Origin: Brumimicrobium aurantiacum
GTDB taxonomy: Bacteria; Bacteroidota; Bacteroidia; Flavobacteriales_D; Crocinitomicaceae
DNA: 64,000 nucleotides
Reading direction: 5' to 3'
NCBI RefSeq assembly: GCF_003402975.1
Contig: NZ_QURB01000003.1
Coordinates: 333,577-397,576 of the forward strand
Position numbers and translations under genes: made by a program. This document shows, one piece after another, positions 26,847 to 35,485 of this stretch. The notes beneath the pieces were generated by a model. That model was given only the letters and a program-made list of their open reading frames with translations. It was not told where the DNA came from and made no database searches. Position 1 is the first letter of the stretch, and each line of letters begins with the position of its first letter.

Positions 26847-26911
26847 AGATTTCTCCGACAATGTCGTTCGAAATAACTAAGTCATCTCGAAATCGGAACG
26901 ATGAGAGATCT
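26847..26911. repeat. Back-to-back inverted-arm dispersed element
   Basis: The left half AGATTTCTCCGACAATGTCG...AAATAACT faces away from the right half GTCATCTCGAAATCGGAACG...GAGAGATCT. The two halves are joined by two or three bases without an insert. They match the arms of the 23003-23164 element. Confidence 0.75.
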
Positions 26912-27110
26912 ATTTTCAATTAACAATTTTAGTAAAGTCGAATGTTTTAATTACACTTAATTTTATAACTAGCTTTGTGATAAACCAAGCCTGAGAGGTA
27001 ATACTTCATTCAGAGATAAATAAAATTATTGGTAAAGTATCCGATATCCATTTATTATTTAAACAAATAGATTGAATTTTTATTCAACTTAAAAAGTTGT
27101 AATATTTTGA

Positions 27111-27147
27111 AAACACCTCAATTACTTGTGATTGAGGTGTTTTTTTA
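27111..27147 (+). terminator. Rho-independent terminator
   Basis: A perfect 12-bp stem AAACACCTCAAT / ATTGAGGTGTTT with an 8-base loop is followed by a run of T on the plus strand. The run of A on the left would also let it work on the opposite strand. Confidence 0.85.
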
Positions 27148-27219
27148 TTTTTACGATAAATAAGTTTTTCTTGTTGATTTTGGCTTGAATCAATTTAAAT
27201 AAATCAAATCAAAATTTTA

Positions 27220-27250
27220 TTGCTTTATAAGCACACGAATATTATCTTTG
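27220..27250 (+). promoter_or_regulatory. Promoter of the coiled-coil-zapA operon
   Basis: A -33 TTG (27220-27222) and a -7 TATCTTTG (27243-27250) are separated by 20 bases, the usual Bacteroidota spacing. The ATG at 27268 is 18 bases downstream. Confidence 0.7.
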
Positions 27251-27267
27251 TAAAAGTCGTACAAGAA

Positions 27268-27564
27268 ATGGAAGAAATTCAAAAAGTCATAGCAGAGATT
27301 GAAACGAAAGTCGCTAAAATGCGATCTTCTTTGAAGAATGCGAATGCTGAAAAAGCAGATTTAGTTTTAGAAATTAAGTTACTTAATGAGAAGTTAAGTC
27401 AACGAGATGTTGAAATTAAAGACTTTAAAGAGAAGTATGATGATTTAAAACGTCAACAAATTGATCAGATTACGAAGGAACAAGAAAGTCGTAAATCAAA
27501 AGAAGTTCAAGTTGACGCATTAGTAAGGGAAATAGATGACTGTATAAGTCGATTGAAAGCATAA
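27268..27564 (+). CDS. Small coiled-coil protein upstream of zapA
   Basis: 98 residues, almost entirely a charged heptad-type coiled coil (MEEIQKVIAEIETKVAKMRS onwards), without a signal or membrane segment. It is seven bases upstream of zapA and shares its promoter, so a role in Z-ring assembly comparable to ZapB is an inference from context and shape. The ATG at 27268 is chosen because an in-frame upstream TTG would overlap the promoter. Conserved hypothetical proteins of this kind commonly precede zapA in Bacteroidota. Confidence 0.7.
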   Translation: MEEIQKVIAEIETKVAKMRSSLKNANAEKADLVLEIKLLNEKLSQRDVEIKDFKEKYDDLKRQQIDQITKEQESRKSKEVQVDALVREIDDCISRLKA

Positions 27565-27570
27565 ATAACA

Positions 27571-27858
27571 ATGAGTAAAGTGTCAATTAAAATAGTGATT
27601 GCCGGACGCAATTATCCACTCACCATCAACGAAGGTGAGGAGGAGTTGGTTCGTAAAGCTGTGGAGGACATCAATACAAATGTTCAAAAGCTTCAAGAGA
27701 GTTATGCAGTAAAAGATATGCAAGATTTATTAGCAATGACTTCATTGCAACTGGCAACACGCGCTAATTCAGCGCCATCAGATGGTAAAGAAAGAGTTCT
27801 GAAATCAGATGTTTTAGGAGCACTAAAATCGTTATCGGAAGGTATTGAAGGAGAGTAA
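27571..27858 (+). CDS. zapA: Cell division protein ZapA
   Basis: 95 residues with the ZapA fold. MSKVSIKIVIAGRNYPLTIN and the EELVRKAVEDINTNVQKLQ segment form the N-terminal beta/alpha part; a C-terminal helix (DLLAMTSLQLATRA) mediates oligomerisation. It binds and bundles FtsZ at mid-cell. It lies between the coiled-coil protein and rny, a common order. The protein is slightly shorter than the E. coli one. Confidence 0.9.
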   Translation: MSKVSIKIVIAGRNYPLTINEGEEELVRKAVEDINTNVQKLQESYAVKDMQDLLAMTSLQLATRANSAPSDGKERVLKSDVLGALKSLSEGIEGE

Positions 27859-27883
27859 GTAACTTGCATTTTATTTATAATAA

Positions 27884-27938
27884 ACGTTTCCCACTTTTTG
27901 AAAAGCAATATTGCTTTTTAAGCTGTGGGATTTTTAAT
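27884..27938 (+). terminator. Hairpin between zapA and rny, terminator-like
   Basis: An outer TCCCAC/GTGGGA stem encloses a perfect 18-base palindrome AAAAGCAATATTGCTTTT and is followed by TTTTTAATTTTTAA. It may separate zapA from rny or attenuate read-through into rny; no promoter box is obvious before rny. Confidence 0.55.
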
Positions 27939-27949
27939 TTTTAAGAACT

Positions 27950-29482
27950 ATGGAAATAATAATAGGAGTGAGCATTGGGCTGATTATCGGTGCCGTCGTT
28001 GCTGTACTAGTGCAAAATGTGCTATTAAAAAAGAGGAAAGAACAGATCCTTCATGAAGCAGAGACGGAAGGAGAATCAATTAAAAAAGATAAGATTATTC
28101 AAGCAAAAGAAAAATTCTTAAACTTGAAACAAAATCATGAGAAAGCCATCAAAGACCGTGAGCGTAAATTGCAGTCGGCAGAAGATAGAGCTAAAGCTAA
28201 AGACAAAAACTTATCAAAGAAAATTGAAGAGTTTAATCGAAAAGAAAAATCTTTAGATGCTAAAACGAAGACGCTTGATGAAAAGATTCAATTGAATGTA
28301 ACAAAGCAAGAGGAGCTTGAAAAAATTCAAGATAAGCGTGTTTTAGAACTTTCTCGTATTTCAGGAATGGATGTCGAGGAAGCGAAGAAACAATTGATGG
28401 AGGCCTTAAAAGATGAAGCCAGAACTGATGCAATGGCGCACATTAAGGACATCGTCGATGAGGCAAAACTAAATGCCAATCGTGAAGCGAAAAAAATCAT
28501 TATTCAATCGATTCAACGTGTAGCACATGAGCAAGCCATTGAAAACTCAGTTTCAGTATTTAATATTGATTCAGATGAGGTGAAAGGTAGAATCATCGGT
28601 CGTGAAGGACGAAACATTCGTGCTTTAGAATCAGCTACAGGAGTAGAGATTGTTGTAGATGATACACCAGAAGCTATTTTGTTGTCTTGTTTTGATCCAA
28701 TTCGTAGAGAAATCGCAAGATTATCTATGCACCAATTGGTTTCTGATGGGCGTATTCACCCAGCAAGAATTGAAGAGGTAGTTGCAAAAACGAGAAAATC
28801 ATTAGATGATGAAATCGCAGAAACAGGACGTAGAACTTGTATCGATTTAGGAATTCATGGTTTACACCCAGAGCTTTTGAAAATGGTAGGTAGAATGAAA
28901 TATCGTTCTTCTTACGGGCAAAACTTATTACAACACAGTAGAGAGGTAGCCAACATTTGTGCGATCATGGCTTCAGAATTAGGATTGAATGTGAAATTGG
29001 CGAAACGTGCCGGACTTTTACACGATATAGGTAAAGTTCCAGAAGATGAACCAGAATTACCACACGCAATTTTAGGAATGAAATTGGCAGAGAAGTTTGG
29101 TGAAAAACCAGATGTTTGTAATGCTATCGGTGCTCACCACGATGAGATTGAAATGAATGCAATGATTTCTCCTATTGTACAAGTAGCAGATGCTATTTCT
29201 GGAGCGCGTCCAGGTGCACGTAGAGAAGTTGTTGAATCATATATCAACAGAATTAAAGAATTGGAAAATCATGCCCTTTCTTATGACGGTGTAATTAAAG
29301 CCTACGCTATTCAAGCCGGTAGAGAATTACGAGTTATGGTAGAGAGTGAGAAAGTTTCTGACTTGAAAGCGGATGAATTATCATTTGCGATTTCTCAAAA
29401 AATTCAAACAGAAATGACTTATCCAGGACAGGTGAAAGTGACTTTAATTCGAGAGAGAAGATCTGTGAATTACGCGAAGTAG
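27950..29482 (+). CDS. rny: Ribonuclease Y
   Basis: 510-residue membrane-anchored endoribonuclease that starts mRNA decay. An N-terminal helix (about 4-26) is followed by a long coiled coil (about 30-190), a KH domain with [15 protein letters not shown] from about residue 213, and an HD domain with LLHDIGK near 356. The length and domain order match RNase Y of Firmicutes and Bacteroidota. ATG start. Confidence 0.96.
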   Translation: MEIIIGVSIGLIIGAVVAVLVQNVLLKKRKEQILHEAETEGESIKKDKIIQAKEKFLNLKQNHEKAIKDRERKLQSAEDRAKAKDKNLSKKIEEFNRKEKSLDAKTKTLDEKIQLNVTKQEELEKIQDKRVLELSRISGMDVEEAKKQLMEALKDEARTDAMAHIKDIVDEAKLNANREAKKIIIQSIQRVAHEQAIENSVSVFNIDSDEVKGRIIGREGRNIRALESATGVEIVVDDTPEAILLSCFDPIRREIARLSMHQLVSDGRIHPARIEEVVAKTRKSLDDEIAETGRRTCIDLGIHGLHPELLKMVGRMKYRSSYGQNLLQHSREVANICAIMASELGLNVKLAKRAGLLHDIGKVPEDEPELPHAILGMKLAEKFGEKPDVCNAIGAHHDEIEMNAMISPIVQVADAISGARPGARREVVESYINRIKELENHALSYDGVIKAYAIQAGRELRVMVESEKVSDLKADELSFAISQKIQTEMTYPGQVKVTLIRERRSVNYAK

Positions 29483-29510
29483 ATTGCCAAATAAATTAAT
29501 TATAGTTGAA

Positions 29511-29539
29511 ATGTCATGCTTTTTAGTATGGCATTTTTT
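29511..29539 (+). terminator. Terminator after rny
   Basis: ATGTCATGC pairs with GTATGGCAT (with G-U pairs) around a short T-rich loop and is followed by TTTTT. It lies about 30 bases after the rny stop. Confidence 0.65.
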
Positions 29540-29700
29540 GTTACTTGTATTTTTCCATTTAAATATCTTTGTTTTAACTGTCCTAATTTTGACAAAACGA
29601 ATGAATTATAATTTGTCTATTGTAATAAATGATTTTCTCACAACATTTTAGCATTCTAAAATGTTTAGTCTACACGGCTTAACTTTTTTGAAAAATATTT

Positions 29701-29708
29701 TATTTTTG
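29701..29708 (+). promoter_or_regulatory. -7 promoter box for the T9SS cargo gene
   Basis: TATTTTTG ending four bases before the ATG at 29713. It implies a very short leader. Confidence 0.55.
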
Positions 29709-29712
29709 TGGT

Positions 29713-31587
29713 ATGAAAAATCTTTACATTCTTGTGTCATTTTTAGTTACAATGAGTACATTTCAAGTTTCTGCGCAATCGGATGAAACGACCAAAGCAA
29801 CTAAAAAACAAGGTACATTTTTAGGACTTACTAAGCCATTGCGAGAACTTCCACAAATCCACGATGAAAGCTCGGCTGTTTATTATAATGACGAAGCAAA
29901 AGTTAGAAAAAATAGAGTAAGGCCAGAACATGTTGATACAACGGCATTGCCAAAAAAATACGATCCATTAGCATATAAGCTGAAAACAAAAGCACCTGGT
30001 CCTGCAGAAAGATTTAGAGGTGAAGTAAACTTGATTGAAAACTTTGATGGAATGGATGGTGCTTTTCCACCAGATCCATCGGGAGCTGTTAGTGAAAATT
30101 ATTATGTTCAAGCAGTAAATACAGCATATCGTGTTTATAATAAAGACGGTTCTCCAGCTACTGGAGTTATTCAATTGAGTGATTTGTGGCCGGGTTCGAG
30201 TAATTCGGGCGACCCAATTGTAATGTATGATAGACATGCTGAAAGATTTGTGGTTACTCAATTTCAAACAGGATCGAATGAAATATTACTAGCAGTTTCT
30301 GAAACCTCTGACCCAACAGGTGCATATTATGCTTATTCTTTTTCTTTCAGCACTTTTCCAGATTACCCGAAATACTCCGTATGGTCTGATGGTTATTATA
30401 TGACTTCCAACACTTCAGGAAAGGACGTTGTGGCTTTTGAACGTGAGAAAATGTTGGTTGGAGATCCTTCTGCTTCAATGATTTCAATGAATTTGCCATC
30501 ATATACTTCTCAATATGGTTTTAGAAGTGTTCTTCCTGCAGATGCCGATGGTGATTTGCCTCCGTATGGAACACCAATCAGTATGTTTTTGTTCCAAGAT
30601 GACGGTTGGAGTACTTCTATATTTTCAGACCATATCAAAGTATTGAAAATGGAGATAGACTGGAATAATCCAAACAGCTCTTCAATTACAGTAGATCAGG
30701 AAATTGATACCGCTCCTTTTAATGCTGTGTTTACCAATAGTTGGGATGATATAGAACAAAAAAACACGAATCAAAGATTAGACGCTATTGCTTCGGTATT
30801 TAATTATAGAGCGCAATACTTAAAGTGGCCAACTTACAATACGGTTTTGCTGTGTAATGTCGTTGATTTAGATAATAATAATGTTGCTGGAATCAGATGG
30901 TATGAATTACGTCAAGATGATGATAATAGCAATTGGACAATTCACCAACAAGGTACCTATGCTATAACCGATGGAAACAGTCGTTTTTTAGGAAGTATCG
31001 CCATGGATTACAATGGTCATATCGGTATGGGATATTCTGTTTCCGGACCAACTGAATATCCAGGTTTAGCAGCAACTGGAAGATTGGCAAATGATCCATT
31101 AGGTGAGTTTACTTTTACTGAAACTTGGGCTAAAAAAGGTGAAATTTATCAATCTAATGCCAATAGATATGGTGATTATTCTCATATGTCGCTTTCTCCG
31201 AACGGTCAAGAATTTTGGTTTACAGGTGAATACATTGGAGATGGAGGACCAATTGGGGCAAATGGTGTGAGAAAAACAAGAATATTTTCATTTAACCTTC
31301 AAGAACAAGTCAGTGTTGAAAATGAAGAAGGCAGTAAAGACCCAACTTTGGTCATTATTCAAAATGATGACCAAATTAAAGTAGAAGGAAATAACCTACC
31401 TACAGCAGATGAAATGTATATTGATTTATTTGAAATTAGTGGGAAATTGATAGAACGTCAATCTAAAAAAAGTACGGAAGGAACAATTATCACTTCTTTT
31501 GATAAATCAAAATTAACACCTGGAATTTATCTTGTACGCCTTGGTAAAGAAAGTTTTATGCGCGTAGAAAAGATTGTAGTTCAATAG
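29713..31587 (+). CDS. Secreted protein with type IX secretion sorting domain
   Basis: 624 residues. Signal peptide 1-22 (MKNLYILVSFLVTMSTFQVSAQ). The main body (about 90-530) has DGAFPPDPSGAVSENYYVQA and many Asp/Tyr/Trp-rich blade-like segments suggesting a beta-propeller or similar fold, but I do not recognise a catalytic domain. The C-terminal 80 residues (DLFEISGKLIERQSKK ... LTPGIYLVRL) form a type A T9SS sorting domain, so the mature protein is exported across the outer membrane. It is monocistronic with its own promoter and terminator. Confidence 0.85.
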   Translation: MKNLYILVSFLVTMSTFQVSAQSDETTKATKKQGTFLGLTKPLRELPQIHDESSAVYYNDEAKVRKNRVRPEHVDTTALPKKYDPLAYKLKTKAPGPAERFRGEVNLIENFDGMDGAFPPDPSGAVSENYYVQAVNTAYRVYNKDGSPATGVIQLSDLWPGSSNSGDPIVMYDRHAERFVVTQFQTGSNEILLAVSETSDPTGAYYAYSFSFSTFPDYPKYSVWSDGYYMTSNTSGKDVVAFEREKMLVGDPSASMISMNLPSYTSQYGFRSVLPADADGDLPPYGTPISMFLFQDDGWSTSIFSDHIKVLKMEIDWNNPNSSSITVDQEIDTAPFNAVFTNSWDDIEQKNTNQRLDAIASVFNYRAQYLKWPTYNTVLLCNVVDLDNNNVAGIRWYELRQDDDNSNWTIHQQGTYAITDGNSRFLGSIAMDYNGHIGMGYSVSGPTEYPGLAATGRLANDPLGEFTFTETWAKKGEIYQSNANRYGDYSHMSLSPNGQEFWFTGEYIGDGGPIGANGVRKTRIFSFNLQEQVSVENEEGSKDPTLVIIQNDDQIKVEGNNLPTADEMYIDLFEISGKLIERQSKKSTEGTIITSFDKSKLTPGIYLVRLGKESFMRVEKIVVQ

Positions 31588-31613
31588 TGTTGATAAACTT
31601 AATGAGAATGTTT

Positions 31614-31652
31614 AAACCTCCTTTTTTATCTGATTAAAGGAGGTTTTTTTTT
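31614..31652 (+). terminator. Rho-independent terminator
   Basis: An AAACCTCCTTT / AAAGGAGGTTT stem with an 11-base loop and a nine-base T run, 26 bases after the T9SS cargo gene. Confidence 0.88.
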
Positions 31653-31672
31653 GTATTGATAAACCATAAGTA

Positions 31673-32167
31673 ATGCTGACGAAAAGAAAATTATTGAAAC
31701 TAATGGACTGGACTTATGGTGGTATGTTTATCTATTATTGTCCAGTGTTTAAGCATGAAATAGAGTTTAATACCTATCTCAATGATGCCTCCGAAATAAG
31801 TCCTAGAATAATTCAAACCATCAATGAATTTTTAGCTGTGTCAGAAGAAGAGTATCAGTTTATTGAAGAGCGTTTATTCAATATTTTTAAATCAACTTAT
31901 CTTCTAGAAGAAACTAAAATGGACTTCCTTTTGCGTTCTTTGAATGTCGATGAGTCGAATCTCTTGAGAAACTTTATTGAAAATGATTGGATTCTAATTG
32001 AATTACTTTGGGATGATATTCATCAGTATAAAAATAATTATGTGAAAGTTGGTTTTTACTATCCTACTGATGATTTCGCAACCTATATAGTTTTTGAAAA
32101 CGGTCAACTTAAAGCAGCTTTTGCTCATGATGGGAAAGACGAATATCCTACTTCGATATTTAGTTGA
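31673..32167 (+). CDS. Hypothetical protein
   Basis: 164-residue acidic, soluble protein rich in aromatic residues (LKLMDWTYGGMFIYYCPVFK at the start; GFYYPTDDFATYIVFENGQL near the end). No signal peptide or membrane segment. I do not recognise the family. The arrangement of a small stand-alone soluble protein followed by a lipoprotein gene only 22 bases away suggests co-transcription, but no shared role can be proposed. The ATG lies just after a terminator. Confidence 0.6.
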   Translation: MLTKRKLLKLMDWTYGGMFIYYCPVFKHEIEFNTYLNDASEISPRIIQTINEFLAVSEEEYQFIEERLFNIFKSTYLLEETKMDFLLRSLNVDESNLLRNFIENDWILIELLWDDIHQYKNNYVKVGFYYPTDDFATYIVFENGQLKAAFAHDGKDEYPTSIFS

Positions 32168-32189
32168 TCTTAGATTTTCTTCTATTTTT

Positions 32190-32858
32190 ATGAATATGAG
32201 AAATGTACTTTGGATTGCTATATTATTGCAAATTTTACTTTCTTGTGGTGGTAAAGAAGAATCTAAGCTTGCCTTTAAATTGACTTATAGTACTCATGTT
32301 GAGATTTTAGACCAGTCAATGCCAATTGAAACTCAAAATTATTTCTTACAAAAATATGGAGATAGTGTTGAAGTTATATATGGTAGTCAAGGAAGCATTC
32401 GTTCTGATTATTATGGTTCAGGTCCCAAAGGTTTGAGTTATATATTTTATAATCAGTCAACCCATAAAAACTGTGCTAAATGGAAGAACCTAGAAAAGCT
32501 ATACTGTTATGATGTGAGGAGAAATGATTATATCTTGGATTCTAGTAAATACATTAAAACGGACAATGGCTTTATGCTCAAACATTATTCACAAAATCCA
32601 AATGACGAAGAAATAATTATTCAAACGTATACATTTATAGACGACTCTTTAAAGGTTGATGGTAAACTGTATTCAAATTTTAAGGATTTATCTTTTAATG
32701 TAGTTTTAGCAAAAGCCAATCAATTGCCTATCAAGATAGTTCAGACTTCTGAAGGAGTTCGAATTACAACTGAACTCCTAAATGTTTCAAGGATTTCAGA
32801 TCCTATTTCTGATTTGTATGAAATTATGCCGAATTTAATACTCCAAAATGCTCAATAA
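32190..32858 (+). CDS. Hypothetical lipoprotein
   Basis: 222 residues starting MNMRNVLWIAILLQILLSCGG, a clear lipoprotein signal with the lipobox LLSC. Upstream in-frame Met codons would put this signal inside the protein, so the ATG at 32190 (or 32196) is chosen. The mature part is a beta-rich domain of about 200 residues without recognised motifs, broadly resembling the DUF4412/outer-membrane lipoprotein carrier type folds only in secondary-structure pattern. Confidence 0.7.
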   Translation: MNMRNVLWIAILLQILLSCGGKEESKLAFKLTYSTHVEILDQSMPIETQNYFLQKYGDSVEVIYGSQGSIRSDYYGSGPKGLSYIFYNQSTHKNCAKWKNLEKLYCYDVRRNDYILDSSKYIKTDNGFMLKHYSQNPNDEEIIIQTYTFIDDSLKVDGKLYSNFKDLSFNVVLAKANQLPIKIVQTSEGVRITTELLNVSRISDPISDLYEIMPNLILQNAQ

Positions 32859-32957
32859 TTAAATGGTTTTAGGGCATTAAGCTAGGTGTTTGTCTATGAA
32901 TTTACGTTAATGATTAATAATTAATCTAGAATAATTTATTCTTCCCTAAGTACTTAT

Positions 32958-32965
32958 TATCTTTG
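32958..32965 (+). promoter_or_regulatory. -7 promoter box for the CBS gene
   Basis: TATCTTTG ends 15 bases before the ATG at 32981. An in-frame TTG at 32963 falls inside this box, which argues against it being the start codon. Confidence 0.65.
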
Positions 32966-32980
32966 CACAAAACAATTGGA

Positions 32981-34342
32981 ATGAAAGTTTACAACAACAT
33001 ACTTGAAACGATAGGGAATACACCAATCGTGAGATTAAACAAAATGACAAAAGACCTAGAAGGAGACTTCTTGGCTAAAGTAGAAACAACAAACCCAGGT
33101 AATTCTGTGAAGGATAGAATGGCTGTAAAAATGATTGATGAAGCTGAAAAGCAAGGATTAATCAAGCCTGGTGGAACTGTAATTGAAGGTACTTCAGGTA
33201 ATACAGGAATGGGATTAGCTTTAGCATGTATCATACGTGGTTATAAATTGATCTGTGTATTGAGCGACAAGCAAAGTAAGGAGAAAATGGATATTCTTCG
33301 AGCTGTTGGAGCTGAAGTTGTTGTTTGTCCAACAAATGTTGAGCCGGAAGATCCTCGTTCATATTATTCTGTATCGAAAAGATTGGCGGAAGAAACTCCA
33401 AATTCTTGGTACGTGAATCAATATGATAACCTAGCAAATCGTGAAGCACATTACGAATCAACTGGACCTGAAATTTGGGAACAAACAGAAGGAAAAATCA
33501 CTCACTTTGTGGTAGGGGTGGGAACTGGAGGAACAATTTCGGGTGTTGGGAAATACTTGAAAGAAAAAAATCCAGATGTAAAGATTATCGGAATTGATAC
33601 TTATGGATCTGTATTTAAGAAATATCATGAAACAGGAATCTTTGATGAAAATGAGATTTATCCGTACATCACAGAAGGAATTGGAGAGGATATTCTTCCA
33701 AAAAATGTTGATTTCAGTGTAATAGACCATTTCGAAAAAGTAACCGATAAAGATGCTGCAATTTATACAAGAAAATTAGCCTTAGAAGAAGGTATTTTTG
33801 TTGGAAACTCTGCTGGTTCTGCAATAAAAGGTATTCTTCAAATGAAGGATATGTTCAAGAAAGATGACGTTGTTGTGGTTTTATTCCATGACCACGGAAG
33901 TCGTTACGTTGGAAAAATGTTCAACGATGATTGGATGAGAGATAGAGGTTTCTTGGAAGAAAATCATAAATCTGCAGAGGATTTATTAGAAAATCACAAA
34001 GATCAACCTTTGGTAACTGTAGGAGTGGAAGAATTGGTTTCTCACGCAGTTGCTAAAATGAGACAATATAAAATTTCGCAAATTCCTGTTACAAAAGATG
34101 GTGAGTTTGTTGGTTTAATTGATGAAACAGCTTTGATTAATCAATTGGTTGATAATAATGAATTGAAAGATGAAGCAATTGGAAACATTATGGGGCCTAA
34201 ATTGCCTATCGTAAAATCCTCAACTTCAATTAAAGAACTGTCTAAATTAATCAATAAAGAAATGCCAGCCGTATTGGTTGAGCTTGAAAATGGAAAACAC
34301 CATATTATCACACGTCATGATGTGATTGGTGCAATGGCTTAG
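32981..34342 (+). CDS. Cystathionine beta-synthase-type PLP enzyme with CBS pair
   Basis: 453 residues. The N-terminal fold-type II PLP domain carries Lys44 in NPGNSVKDRMAVK, TSGNTG at 71-76 and GTGGTISGVG near 178. The C-terminal CBS-domain pair (about 330-453) probably binds an adenosyl ligand. It condenses serine or O-acetylserine with homocysteine or sulfide. The ATG at 32981 (MKVYNNILETIGNTP) is preferred to an upstream TTG. Its 3' end is followed eight bases later by the metal-receptor gene. Confidence 0.9.
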   Translation: MKVYNNILETIGNTPIVRLNKMTKDLEGDFLAKVETTNPGNSVKDRMAVKMIDEAEKQGLIKPGGTVIEGTSGNTGMGLALACIIRGYKLICVLSDKQSKEKMDILRAVGAEVVVCPTNVEPEDPRSYYSVSKRLAEETPNSWYVNQYDNLANREAHYESTGPEIWEQTEGKITHFVVGVGTGGTISGVGKYLKEKNPDVKIIGIDTYGSVFKKYHETGIFDENEIYPYITEGIGEDILPKNVDFSVIDHFEKVTDKDAAIYTRKLALEEGIFVGNSAGSAIKGILQMKDMFKKDDVVVVLFHDHGSRYVGKMFNDDWMRDRGFLEENHKSAEDLLENHKDQPLVTVGVEELVSHAVAKMRQYKISQIPVTKDGEFVGLIDETALINQLVDNNELKDEAIGNIMGPKLPIVKSSTSIKELSKLINKEMPAVLVELENGKHHIITRHDVIGAMA

Positions 34343-34349
34343 TCTGATT

Positions 34350-35129
34350 TTGATTGATCAAATAGGAAATAAAATAAATTTAGAAAAGGAACCAGTGCGC
34401 ATTGTCTCATTGGTTCCTTCTCAAACAGAACTACTTTTTCATCTAGGTCTGGGAGATAGAGTAGTGGGAATAACCAAATTTTGCATTCATCCCAATGAAT
34501 GGTTTCGTTCAAAAGAAAGAATAGGAGGAACAAAAGATGTCAAAATAGACAAAGTTGCTCAATTAAATCCAGACCTAATCATTGCTAATAAAGAGGAAAA
34601 TACCAAAGAAGATATTGAGGCTTTGCAGGAAATAGCTCCTGTTTATGTAAGTGATATTTTTAATTTGGAAGACAGTCTCGAGATGATTACTCAAGTGGCT
34701 GAACTCTGTAATTTAGCTTCTAAAGGCGAAGAAATAAAATCAGCAATAAGAAAAAACTTTAGTACTATAGTTCCATTTCTAAATAAACCAAAAGTTGCTT
34801 ATTTAATTTGGAAAAATCCATATATGGGAGTTGGATCTGATACATTTATTGATTTTGTATTATCGGATTGTTTGCAGATGGAGAATGTTCTGGCCAATCA
34901 ATCACGTTATCCAGAGCTTAACTTAGAAACTATTCCAACATTGGATTATCTATTTCTGAGTACAGAGCCATATCCATTTAAAGAGAAACACATCGAAGAA
35001 TTACAGTCTGATTTTCCTGATACAAAAATTGTTTTAGTAGATGGTGAATTTTTTACTTGGTACGGTTCACGATTGATTAATGCTCCGAAATATTTAAATG
35101 GATTAATGAAGGAGTTGATTGATGATTAA
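34350..35129 (+). CDS. Helical-backbone metal receptor / BtuF-like protein without signal peptide
   Basis: 259 residues of the cobalamin/iron substrate-binding fold: RIVSLVPSQTELLFHLGLGD followed by VVGITKFCIHP, LNPDLIIANKEEN, and a long backbone helix. No signal peptide is visible, so it may act in the cytoplasm or lack an obvious export route; no ABC permease is nearby. No ATG is available near the N-terminus: TTG at 34350, just after the CBS stop, or TTG/GTG at 34326-34329 overlapping it, are the candidate starts. Sequence after the start (IDQIGNKINLEKEPVRIVSL) is typical of the family. Confidence 0.8.
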   Translation: MIDQIGNKINLEKEPVRIVSLVPSQTELLFHLGLGDRVVGITKFCIHPNEWFRSKERIGGTKDVKIDKVAQLNPDLIIANKEENTKEDIEALQEIAPVYVSDIFNLEDSLEMITQVAELCNLASKGEEIKSAIRKNFSTIVPFLNKPKVAYLIWKNPYMGVGSDTFIDFVLSDCLQMENVLANQSRYPELNLETIPTLDYLFLSTEPYPFKEKHIEELQSDFPDTKIVLVDGEFFTWYGSRLINAPKYLNGLMKELIDD

Positions 35130-35485
35130 GTAGTAGTGTTTTTCTATTTTTGATGTAATCTCGAATTGTTTTCAAGCTATCTAATTTTAGAATATTATAT
35201 GTTAATGTAAGTTCTTAGGGACGCGCCTTATATTTTTTTAAAGTTGGAGTGAACTAAAAGTCGCTAATAATGGAGGAAGCTGCAAAGCTTGCGTGGAGAT
35301 CACCGACATTATCGACTTTTAGAAGTGGAGACAATAAAAAATATCAAGCGCTAGAGTTTTTTGCTTTACTTTTTTTGTCAATGAAAAAAAGTAAAAAAGC
35401 CAATTTGATTTATGTCTTTATTTGAGAGTCTTATATGACAATTTTATTTTTAGAATCACTCGGCCGTGCGATTCTACAAATATTA
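35130..35485. other. Structured gene-free interval
   Basis: 356 bases with three inverted repeats: CTAAAAGTCG/CGACTTTTAG (35254-35263 with 35313-35322, extended by ATAATG/CATTAT), TTTACTTTTTTT/AAAAAAAGTAAA (35365-35395), and TAGAATC/GATTCTA (35451-35476). No open frame of note. Confidence 0.7.
35365..35395. repeat. Perfect T/A hairpin
   Basis: TTTACTTTTTTT, a seven-base loop GTCAATG, then AAAAAAAGTAAA. It is likely to be a structural or dispersed element, possibly a terminator acting in the minus direction. Confidence 0.6.

Larger units (their letters stand above)
26797..27267. other. Gene-free interval downstream of icmF
   Basis: 471 bases holding a back-to-back inverted element (26847-26911), about 200 bases of AT-rich sequence with no recognisable RNA, a strong terminator (27111-27147) and the promoter of the next operon. 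The terminator is more than 300 bases from icmF, so a small RNA between could not be excluded. Confidence 0.6.

Noticed and set aside
26930..27110. Small RNA (for example 6S-like) upstream of the terminator
   Set aside because: No promoter box and no convincing long stem could be found, so the terminator alone is not enough.
32860..32957. Riboswitch before the cystathionine beta-synthase-type gene
   Set aside because: The promoter box lies immediately before the start codon, so no leader long enough for a riboswitch is transcribed from it.
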